From Agromyces agglutinans (GTDB lineage Bacteria > Actinomycetota > Actinomycetes > Actinomycetales > Microbacteriaceae), in NCBI RefSeq assembly GCF_009647605.1, contig NZ_WJIF01000002.1, positions 496,001 to 560,000 on the forward strand: a stretch of DNA of 64,000 nt. Direction: 5' to 3'. This document shows positions 8,352 through 15,112 of this stretch, piece after piece. Made by a program: the position numbers and the translations under genes. The notes below the pieces were generated by a model. That model worked only from the letters and a program-made list of their open reading frames with translations. It was not told where the DNA came from and made no database searches. Position 1 is the first letter of the stretch; the number at the start of each line of letters is the position of its first letter.

Positions 8352-9110
8352 ATGGACTGGTCGATCCAGGAGGTGGCGAAGCTGGCGGGCACCACCAGCC
8401 GCACGCTCCGCCACTACGACGACCTCGGCCTGCTGCCGCCCAGCCGGGTGGCCGCGAACGGCTACCGCCACTACGACCAGGCCTCGCTCGTGCGCCTCCA
8501 GCGGATCCTGCTGCTGCGCGAGCTCGGCCTCGGGCTCCCGGCGATCGCCGAGGTGCTCGCAGGCGAGGCATCCGAGGTGCATGCCCTCGCCGGCCACCTC
8601 GCGTGGCTCCGGCAGGAACAGGAACGACTGGCGCGACAGGTCGCGTCGGTCGAGAAGACCATGCACGCCCTGGAAGGAGGTGAACAGATCATGGCTCAAG
8701 ACATGTTCGATGGATTCGATCACACGCAGTACCGCGAGGAGGTCGTCGAGCGCTGGGGCGCCGACGCGTACGAACGCAGCGACCGCTGGTGGCGCGGCAT
8801 GAGCGACGATGAGAAGCGCGCCTGGCAGGCGCGCACCGCGGCGCTCGGCGCCGACTGGACGGATGCCGCGACCCGCGGCGTCGACCCGGCCTCGGCTGAG
8901 GCGCAGGCACTCGCGAAGCGTCACGTCGAGTGGCTGACCGGCATCCCCGGTACGCCGACCGCGGCTCCCGGCGGCGACGTGAAGGGCTACGTGCTCGGCC
9001 TCGGCGAGATGTACGTCGCCGACCCGCGCTTCGCGGCCAACTACGGCGGCACCGACGGTGCCGAGTTCGTGCGCGACGCGCTGCGCGTCTACGCGGAGGC
9101 GAACCTGTAG
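8352..9110 (+). CDS. tipA: MerR-family activator with TipAS ligand-binding domain (TipAL-like)
   Basis: 252 residues. Residues 1-70 are the MerR helix-turn-helix (VAKLAGTTSRTLRHYDDLGL), residues 72-110 a coiled coil, and residues 114-252 a TipAS domain (DGFDHTQYREEVVERWG, WWRGMSDDEKR, YVADPRFAANYGG). In Streptomyces lividans TipAL binds thiopeptides covalently and activates its own gene, and TipAS is made from an internal start. The same arrangement is visible here: a near-perfect ribosome binding site precedes an in-frame ATG at 8691. The ligand in this organism is unknown. Confidence 0.93.
   Translation: MDWSIQEVAKLAGTTSRTLRHYDDLGLLPPSRVAANGYRHYDQASLVRLQRILLLRELGLGLPAIAEVLAGEASEVHALAGHLAWLRQEQERLARQVASVEKTMHALEGGEQIMAQDMFDGFDHTQYREEVVERWGADAYERSDRWWRGMSDDEKRAWQARTAALGADWTDAATRGVDPASAEAQALAKRHVEWLTGIPGTPTAAPGGDVKGYVLGLGEMYVADPRFAANYGGTDGAEFVRDALRVYAEANL
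8674..8693 (+). promoter_or_regulatory. Internal ribosome binding site and start for a TipAS-like short form
   Basis: AAGGAGGTGA at 8674-8683 is an almost perfect match to the anti-Shine-Dalgarno sequence, 7 nt before an ATG (8691) in the tipA frame. Translation from here would give a 139-residue protein consisting only of the ligand-binding domain. Confidence 0.75.
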
Positions 9111-9135
9111 GCCGGTGCACCGATCCGGTGGACCG

Positions 9136-9175
9136 GTGCCGGAGTGCCGGAGTGCCCGAGTGCCGGAGTGCCGGA
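9136..9175. repeat. 8-bp tandem repeat, five copies
   Basis: GTGCCGGA is repeated five times head to tail (the third copy reads GTGCCCGA) in the gap after the tipA-like gene. It is a slippage-prone simple repeat with no evident role. Confidence 0.8.
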
Positions 9176-9181
9176 GAACCA

Positions 9182-9212
9182 CGACCCCCGAGGTGTCCCG
9201 CCTCGGGGGTCG
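9182..9212. terminator. Strong hairpin between convergent genes
   Basis: Perfect 12-bp stem CGACCCCCGAGG/CCTCGGGGGTCG with a 7-base loop, located between the convergent tipA-like and YczE-like genes. Probable bidirectional terminator. Confidence 0.75.
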
Positions 9213-9229
9213 CGGTGGTGCGTGGCCCG

Positions 9230-9928
9230 TCAGTCCGCCGTCCGCGCCGGTGCGGCGGTCGCCGGCTGGCCGGCCTCCGCCGCGGCCACGGCGTCGGCCT
9301 GCCGCTGGCCCGCGCGCCGGATCGCGAAGAGCGGGATCGTCCACCCGCAGAGCGGCCCGATCGCGACGGCGAACAGCACGGTTCCGAGCCCGACGTCGCC
9401 GCCGAGGAGCCAGCCCATCGCGAGCACGATGACCTCGATGCCGGTGCGAACGATCCAGATCCGCCACCCGGTGACGCGGTGCAGGCCGGTCATCAGCCCG
9501 TCGCGCGGGCCGGGGCCGAAGCTCGCGCCCAGGTAGAGCCCGGTCGCGACGGCCAGCAGCACGATGCCGCCGGGCAGCAGCAGGATGCGCGCCCACAGGT
9601 CGAGGCCCTCGGGGATCAGCGCGAGCCCGACGTCGGCCGCAGGCCCGACGAGCAGGGCGTTCATGATCGTGCCGAACCCCGGGCGCTGTCGGAGCGGAAT
9701 CCACAGCAGCAGCACCACGCCGCTCGTGAGGACGGTGATCACGCCGAAGCTGAGACCGGTGTGCATGGAGAGGCCTTGGGTCAGCACGTCCCACGGCGAG
9801 ACTCCGAGGGCGCCGCGGACGATCATCGAGATCGCGATGCCGTAGAGGAACAGCCCCACGAACAGTTGCACGAGGCGGCGCGCCAGGATGGGCGCGGGAT
9901 CGTCGAACGAGGGCAGGCGGCGAGGCAT
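9230..9928 (-). CDS. YczE/YitT-type integral membrane protein
   Basis: 232 residues with five to six membrane helices. GALGVSPWDVLTQGLS and LGASFGPGPRDGLMTGL are characteristic of the YczE family, whose genes are very often divergent from MocR regulators, as here. YczE proteins resemble transport or export partners, but no substrate is established. The ATG at 9928 is preferred over the ATG at 9937 because TTGGAT lies 7 nt upstream of it. The C-terminal 25 residues are a soluble Ala-rich tail. Confidence 0.85.
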   Translation of the reverse strand: MPRRLPSFDDPAPILARRLVQLFVGLFLYGIAISMIVRGALGVSPWDVLTQGLSMHTGLSFGVITVLTSGVVLLLWIPLRQRPGFGTIMNALLVGPAADVGLALIPEGLDLWARILLLPGGIVLLAVATGLYLGASFGPGPRDGLMTGLHRVTGWRIWIVRTGIEVIVLAMGWLLGGDVGLGTVLFAVAIGPLCGWTIPLFAIRRAGQRQADAVAAAEAGQPATAAPARTAD

Positions 9929-9937
9929 GACGACCAT

Positions 9938-9973
9938 CCAATTCCAGAATTGGCCTTCCGGCAAGAGGCCAAT
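9938..9973. promoter_or_regulatory. Nested inverted repeats between YczE and MocR genes
   Basis: CCAATTC-CA-GAATTGG (9938-9953) and ATTGGCC-N11-GGCCAAT (9949-9973) are perfect inverted repeats sharing the middle ATTGG. They occupy the 63-bp divergent promoter region, overlapping both predicted start regions. A MocR dimer binding here could control both genes. Confidence 0.65.
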
Positions 9974-9991
9974 CTGTCTAAGGTGGCTCAC

Positions 9992-11449
9992 ATGTCGGAT
10001 GTCACGCTCAGCGCCCGCGCGCTCGAGAACCTGCTCGGCGACTGGCGGGGCCACGCCCGGGGCGAGGGCCTCGGCGAGCCCGCGTACCGTGCGCTCGCCG
10101 AACGGGTGCGCCTCCTGGTCATCGACGGGCGCGTCCCGGTCGGCACCAGGCTGCCGGCCGAACGCGATCTCGCCGACCGCCTCGCCCTCAGCCGCACCAC
10201 GGTCACCGCCGCCTACCGGCGCCTGCGCGAGCAGTCGCTGCTGACGAGCGTGCGCGGCTCGGGCTCGGTCGTGCGGCTGCCGGGCGCGCCCGCGCTGCTG
10301 CCCGCGCCCACGGGCGCCGACTCCATCGACTTCTCGAAAGCCGCGCCGCCCGCGTTGCCGTGGCTCGCCGACATCGCCCGCGAGGCCGTCGACGACCTCC
10401 CCGCGCACCTGGGTGATCCGGGCTTCGACCCCGTCGGCCTGCCGGTGCTGCGGCAGGCGATCGCCGACCGGTACTCCGCGCGCGGCCTGCCGACCTCGCC
10501 CGACCAGATCATGGTGACCATCGGCGCGCAGCACGCCATCGCCCTGCTCTCGCGGGCCCTCATCGGCCGGGGCGACCGTGCCGTGATCGAGGCGCCGACC
10601 TACCCGCACGCCTACGAGGCGCTGCGCGTCGCCGGCGCCCGGCTCGTGCCGGTGGCCGTGTCGCCGCACGACGCGGGCGAGTTCGGGGCATCCGACGAGG
10701 GCGCGGCGTTCGCCCAGGCCTTCCGTCACGCGAACCCGGTCTCGGCCTACCTCATGCCCGACTTCCAGAACCCGACCGGGCGCTCGATGAGCGAGGACAC
10801 CCGCGAGCGCGTGCTCGACGCGGCCGCACGGCAGGGCACGGTCGTGATCGCCGACGAGACCATCGCCGAACTCGACATCGACCGCGCCTTCTCGCCGCTG
10901 CCGCTGGCGGCCTACGGCCCCGCCGTGCTCGTCGGCTCGACCGGCAAGTCGGTGTGGGGCGGCGTGCGGATCGGCTGGATCCGCGCCGATCGTCCGCTGC
11001 TGCGGCGACTCCTCGCGGTGCGGGCGCCGGGCGACCTCGGCACCCCGATCCTCGAGCAGCTGATCGTCGCGCGACTGCTCGCGCGCATGGATGACATCCT
11101 CGCGCTGCGCCGCGAGCAACTGCGCGCGGGTCGCGACCTCCTCGAGACCCTGCTCGCCGAGGCCTTCCCGGACTGGCATGTGCCGCACGTCGACGGCGGC
11201 ATCGTCACGTGGGTCGGGCTCGGCGCCCCCGTGAGCTCGCAGCTCGCCCTCGCGGCGCGCACGCAGGGTCTCGTCGTGGCCGCCGGACCGCGGTTCGGCA
11301 TCGACGGCGCGTTCGAGCGGTTCCTCCGGCTGCCCATCTGCCACTCGGCGGCCGAGACCGAGGCCGCCGTGCGAGCGCTGCGGCTCGCGTGGGAGTCGCT
11401 GCCAGGCATGCCCGTCGCCGAGGTGGGGCTGCTCAGCGAGGTCGTGTAG
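9992..11449 (+). CDS. MocR-family regulator (GntR HTH fused to aminotransferase-like domain)
   Basis: 485 residues. Residues 20-95 are a GntR winged helix (GTRLPAERDLADRLALSRTTVTAAYRRL). Residues 110-470 are a fold-type I aminotransferase domain, including the PLP lysine region VGSTGKSVWGGVRIGW. The full PLP site looks intact. MocR proteins sense PLP or amines; regulation of the divergent YczE gene is the obvious role. A TAAGGT box (9979-9984) 7 nt before the ATG suggests a leaderless message; an in-frame GTG at 9983 lies within that box and is unlikely. Confidence 0.9.
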   Translation: MSDVTLSARALENLLGDWRGHARGEGLGEPAYRALAERVRLLVIDGRVPVGTRLPAERDLADRLALSRTTVTAAYRRLREQSLLTSVRGSGSVVRLPGAPALLPAPTGADSIDFSKAAPPALPWLADIAREAVDDLPAHLGDPGFDPVGLPVLRQAIADRYSARGLPTSPDQIMVTIGAQHAIALLSRALIGRGDRAVIEAPTYPHAYEALRVAGARLVPVAVSPHDAGEFGASDEGAAFAQAFRHANPVSAYLMPDFQNPTGRSMSEDTRERVLDAAARQGTVVIADETIAELDIDRAFSPLPLAAYGPAVLVGSTGKSVWGGVRIGWIRADRPLLRRLLAVRAPGDLGTPILEQLIVARLLARMDDILALRREQLRAGRDLLETLLAEAFPDWHVPHVDGGIVTWVGLGAPVSSQLALAARTQGLVVAAGPRFGIDGAFERFLRLPICHSAAETEAAVRALRLAWESLPGMPVAEVGLLSEVV

Positions 11450-11502
11450 CGCAGGCCGGCTGAGGCGGGTTCCGGGCGGCGGATGCCAGGGATGGCTCGG
11501 TG

Positions 11503-11540
11503 ATGCGGCGGCCCCGAGCCGGATGCCCGGGCCGCCGCAT
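11503..11540. terminator. Hairpin downstream of the MocR gene
   Basis: Perfect 12-bp stem ATGCGGCGGCCC/GGGCCGCCGCAT with a 14-base loop, followed by a C/T-rich run. It lies between two convergent genes and can serve both. Confidence 0.7.
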
Positions 11541-11614
11541 TCCCCCTGTTTCCCCTTGTTTCCCTTGCGCAGGCGGCGGTCGCGACGTCGCGGCCGGTCG
11601 CCTGGTCTCGATAC

Positions 11615-11684
11615 GGCGCTGGCGCGCCTACTCGACCGCCGCGGTCAGCGGCGCTGGTGCGCCTACTCGACCGCCGCGGTCAGC
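11615..11684. repeat. 35-bp tandem duplication of a REP-like element
   Basis: GGCGCTGG(C/T)GCGCCTACTC and the next 17 bases occur twice in direct succession (11615-11649 and 11650-11684) with one mismatch. The second copy covers the last codons and stop of the anchored surface-protein gene. The preceding GGTCTCGATACGGC together with CTACTCGACC resembles the short interspersed palindromic elements common in related genomes, recalled from general knowledge rather than checked. Confidence 0.6.
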
Positions 11685-13756
11685 CGGCGCAGTGCGAACC
11701 GGCGGAACCCGACGAGCAACAGGCCCGCGAGGAGCGCCAGTCCGGCGATCCCGAGGGCCGCGGTGTCGGTGCCGGTCGACGCGAGCGAACCCGAGGTGCC
11801 GGCGGCCAGCGTCGTCACCGAGCCGGAGGCGGTGATGGTCATCGATCCGCCGTCGCCGGGAGTGCCCGGGTCACCGGGGTCGCCCGGAGTGCCGGGGTCA
11901 CCGGGGTCGCCGGGGTCGCCGGGGTCGCCCGGGTCACCGGGGTCACCCGGGTCGCCGGGGTCGCCCGGGTCGCCGGGGTCGCCCGGGTCGACGACCGTCA
12001 CCGGTCCGTGGGTCTCGCTGTCCCCGATCACCGAGATCGCGTTGCCGCCGACCGTGATCGGCAGCGACAGGCCCGGGAGCAGCTGCGTGCCGCCCAGGAT
12101 CGAGTCGGTGCCCTCGGTGGGCGTGCCGCCCGTGCCGCCGGTGCCCGGCGTCACCACGGTCTCCGCGCCCGACGACGTGGAGTCGCCGATGCCCGAGATC
12201 GCGTTGCCGCCGACGGTGATCGGCAGCGACAGGCCCGGGAGCAGCTGCGTGCCGCCCAGGATCGAGTCGGTGCCATCGGTGGTCGTGCCGCCCGTGCCGC
12301 CGGTGCCCGGCGTCACCACGGTCTCCGCGCCCGACGACGTGGAATCGCCGATGCCCGAGATCGCGTTGCCGCCGACGGTGACGGGAGCGCCGATCGCTCC
12401 GACGACCTGGGTGCCGCCGAGGATGGAGTCGGTGCCCGACGTCTCGGCGCCCGAGCCGGCCGTGCCGGAGCCCGAACCGCTCGTGCCCGGCGCGACCTCG
12501 GTCGAGGCATCCGCGGACTCGCTGTCGCCGATGACGCTGATCGCGTTGCCGCCGACGGTGACGGGAGCGCCGATCGCTCCGACGACCTGGGTGCCGCCGA
12601 GGATGGAGTCGGTGCCCGACGTCTCGGCGCCCGAGCCGGCCGTGCCGGAGCCCGAACCGCTCGTGCCCGGCGCGACCTCGGTCGAGGCATCCGCGGACTC
12701 GCTGTCGCCGATGACGCTGATCGCGTTGCCGCCGACGGTGACGGGAGCGCCGATCGCTCCGACGACCTGGGTGCCGCCGAGGATGGAGTCGGTGCCCGAC
12801 GTCTCGGCGCCCGAGCCGGCCGTGCCGGAGCCCGAACCGCTCGTGCCCGGCGCGACCTCGGTCGAGGCATCCGCGGACTCGCTGTCGCCGATGACGCTGA
12901 TCGCGTTGCCGCCGACGGTGACGGGGATCGAGATACCCGGGATCAGCTGCGTGCCGCCCAGGATCGAGTCGGTGCCCGAGGGCGACGCGCTGCTGTCGCC
13001 CTCCGAGGCCGATCCGCGCGCGACGTCACTGGTCGCGCCGTCGCTCGTCGAGTCGCCGATGACGCCGATCGCGTTGCCGCCGACGGTGACGGGGATCGAG
13101 ATACCCGGGATCAGCTGCGTGCCGCCCAGGATCGAGTCGGTGCCCGAGGTCGACGCGCTGCTGTCGCCCTCCGAGGCCGATCCGCTCGCGACGTCACTGG
13201 TCGCGCCGTCGCTCGTCGAGTCGCCGATGACGCCGATCGCGTTGCCGCCGATCGTGATCGGCAGCGACACGTTCACGAGACCCTGCGTGCCGCCGAGCAG
13301 CGAGTCGTCGCCGCTCGTCTCGGGCGCCGAAGCGGCAGCGGGCGCCGGGGCGGGCGCCGGTGCCGGGGCGACCTCGGTCGAGGCATCCGCCGACGAGCTG
13401 TCGCCGACGACGCTGATCGCGTTGCCGCCGATCGTCACCGGGACGGACACGTCGATGAGCGCCTGGCTGCCGGAACCGATGCCGTCGTCACCCGACGTGA
13501 CGGCGACCGGCGCGGGCTCCGCGGCCGGGGCGACCTCGGTCGAGGCATCCGACGACGACGAGTCGCCGACGAGCGAGATGCCGTTGCCCGAGATCGTGAT
13601 GGGCAGGTCGATGGAGATCCCGGCTTGGGTCCCCGAGAGGATTCCGTCGTCGCCGCTCGTCTCCGAGGCGTTGGCGACGCCGGCACCGAGGAGCGTGAGC
13701 CCTCCGGTGACGAGGGTCGCGTAGAGCGCCCTCACGGCGAATTGCTTCGCGTTCAT
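11663..13756 (-). CDS. Cell-wall-anchored protein with ten chaplin-like repeats
   Basis: 697 residues. Residues 1-30 are a signal peptide (ending GVANA). Ten repeats of 45-60 residues follow, each built on SILGGTQ then PVTVGGNAISVIGDS, which matches the beta-strand core of chaplins (PV-V-CGN-ISV-G) but lacks their paired cysteines. A Gly-Asp-Pro stretch of about 45 residues follows the last repeat. The C-terminus is a sortase signal: LASTG, a hydrophobic helix and the basic end RRFALRR. AGGAGG lies about 7 nt before the ATG. Likely a surface-covering, possibly amyloid-forming protein linked to peptidoglycan; function is inferred from the repeat family. Confidence 0.85.
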   Translation of the reverse strand: MNAKQFAVRALYATLVTGGLTLLGAGVANASETSGDDGILSGTQAGISIDLPITISGNGISLVGDSSSSDASTEVAPAAEPAPVAVTSGDDGIGSGSQALIDVSVPVTIGGNAISVVGDSSSADASTEVAPAPAPAPAPAAASAPETSGDDSLLGGTQGLVNVSLPITIGGNAIGVIGDSTSDGATSDVASGSASEGDSSASTSGTDSILGGTQLIPGISIPVTVGGNAIGVIGDSTSDGATSDVARGSASEGDSSASPSGTDSILGGTQLIPGISIPVTVGGNAISVIGDSESADASTEVAPGTSGSGSGTAGSGAETSGTDSILGGTQVVGAIGAPVTVGGNAISVIGDSESADASTEVAPGTSGSGSGTAGSGAETSGTDSILGGTQVVGAIGAPVTVGGNAISVIGDSESADASTEVAPGTSGSGSGTAGSGAETSGTDSILGGTQVVGAIGAPVTVGGNAISGIGDSTSSGAETVVTPGTGGTGGTTTDGTDSILGGTQLLPGLSLPITVGGNAISGIGDSTSSGAETVVTPGTGGTGGTPTEGTDSILGGTQLLPGLSLPITVGGNAISVIGDSETHGPVTVVDPGDPGDPGDPGDPGDPGDPGDPGDPGDPGDPGTPGDPGDPGTPGDGGSMTITASGSVTTLAAGTSGSLASTGTDTAALGIAGLALLAGLLLVGFRRFALRRLTAAVE
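11852..11990. repeat. 9-bp tandem repeats coding for Gly-Asp-Pro triplets
   Basis: Units of the form GGGTCGCCC (with C/G and T/A variants) repeat almost without interruption. On the coding strand they give collagen-like GDP triplets, with two GTP triplets near the distal end. It forms a spacer between the chaplin-like repeats and the wall anchor. Confidence 0.85.
12361..12925. repeat. Three perfect 180-bp tandem copies inside the surface-protein gene
   Basis: The segments 12361-12540, 12541-12720 and 12721-12900 are identical, and the match runs 25 bp into a fourth unit. Each codes for one 60-residue chaplin-like repeat. Flanking repeats of 162 bp (from 12056) and about 171 bp (from 12902) are less exact. 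Identity at the DNA level points to recent duplication or gene conversion. Confidence 0.95.
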
Positions 13757-13868
13757 GATCAGTCCTCCTGACTGAGATGGGTTGACTCGCTCCCGCGCGG
13801 GGAGCATGACCGTGTCCGCCTGCGATCGGGCGCGCTGGAACGCGTCCGGGCAGCCGGGACGGCACCCG

Positions 13869-14966
13869 TCAGTCAGGGGTGGTGTCGGCCTCGAAGACCG
13901 GCGACGACGGCAGCGCGTCGTCGACCGAGTTGAGCGCGAGCGACGCGAGGGCGTCGAGCTGGAAGGCGGCGGATGCCGCGTCGGAGCCGCCGATGCCGCC
14001 GGCCGCACCGCCGGACGCCGCCGAGCCGCCGGCGCCCGGCGCGCTCGCCGGAGCAGCGGGGTTCGCCGGACCACCCGGCGCGTGGCCAGCAGGCGCGTCG
14101 ACGGAGCCGAGGCCGGATGCGTCGGGCGCACTCGACGACGCACTGGAACCCGGCGGCGCCGCCGATGAGGCGGATCTGTCGTGCCCCGGCGGCGCGCCGG
14201 AGCCGGGAGCCACGGCCGGGAGCACCGCATCGCCCGATGCGGCGTCGCTCGGCACCGGGCCCGGTTCGCCGACGCCCGGGTCGCCGCCGGGGTCCGTGCC
14301 GTCATCGGTTCCCGGCAGCAGCGGAACGCCCGGGATGCCGGGCAGGACGCCGTCGTCGGGAAGCGAGCCGACCGTGCCGACGACCGAGCCGAGCGTGTCG
14401 TCGACGGCGCCGGTCACCGGCTTCAGGACACCTCCGAGTGCGCTGCCGCCGAACAGCCCGCCCACGATGGGCATGGCGCCGACGACCTGGTCGAGTGCGT
14501 CGACGACGGGGTCCGCGATCGCGCCGACCGTGCCGCCGCCGGCGGTTCCGGAGACCGCGTCGGCAATGCCGCCGACCGCGCCGACCACGACGGCGTCGAC
14601 CGCGTCGACCGTTCCATCGAGAGCGCCGGTCGTCGTGTCGACGACCTCCGGCACGACCTCGACCACCTCGGCCACGGGTTCGGGCGCCACCTCGACGACC
14701 GGTTCGACCACGTGGTTCACGGGCGCGACCACGGCGTCGACGACGCCCCCGAGCAGGTCGCCGACCGCCCCGGTGGTCGAGGAGACACCGCCGAGCAGCC
14801 CGCCCACGGCGCCCAGCAGGCCGCTGCCGCCGGATTCGGGCTCGTCGGCCGATGCCGACTGGGCGCCCGAGAAGAGGCTGATCGCGAGCCATCCGGCCGA
14901 TACGGCCGTGCCCAGCAGGGCATACCGGATGAACGGTCGACGCGGCTGCGCGGTCGCCTCGGTCAT
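13869..14966 (-). CDS. Secreted Ala/Gly/Val-rich protein of unknown function
   Basis: 365 residues. A signal peptide (IRYALLGTAVSAGWLAI, cleavage near ASA, residue 41) precedes residues 45-210, made of short amphipathic repeats such as LLGGV, VVDAV, PVVEV and AVDDTLG. The remainder is a Pro/Gly/Ser/Ala-rich low-complexity tail without a sorting signal. It is upstream of and in the same direction as the chaplin-like gene (112 bp apart), so the two may act together at the cell surface. An in-frame ATG at 15005 would add 13 residues. No known domain is recognised. Confidence 0.75.
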   Translation of the reverse strand: MTEATAQPRRPFIRYALLGTAVSAGWLAISLFSGAQSASADEPESGGSGLLGAVGGLLGGVSSTTGAVGDLLGGVVDAVVAPVNHVVEPVVEVAPEPVAEVVEVVPEVVDTTTGALDGTVDAVDAVVVGAVGGIADAVSGTAGGGTVGAIADPVVDALDQVVGAMPIVGGLFGGSALGGVLKPVTGAVDDTLGSVVGTVGSLPDDGVLPGIPGVPLLPGTDDGTDPGGDPGVGEPGPVPSDAASGDAVLPAVAPGSGAPPGHDRSASSAAPPGSSASSSAPDASGLGSVDAPAGHAPGGPANPAAPASAPGAGGSAASGGAAGGIGGSDAASAAFQLDALASLALNSVDDALPSSPVFEADTTPD

Positions 14967-15112
14967 CGGATCACCCCCGCCCTTCTTTGCACCATAATCG
15001 AACACGTTGCGCAGGGGGACCCCCGTTCGGGGGGTAAATTCGCGCCGAATGCCATTCGCCTTTCAGCTTCCCGTGACCTTTTCGACACTCGCCTGCTGAG
15101 AGACTTGAGCCC

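Noticed and set aside
12361-12925. Regular repeats considered as a CRISPR array
   Set aside because: The units are 180 bp, contiguous without spacers, and code in frame for protein repeats; no cas genes are nearby.
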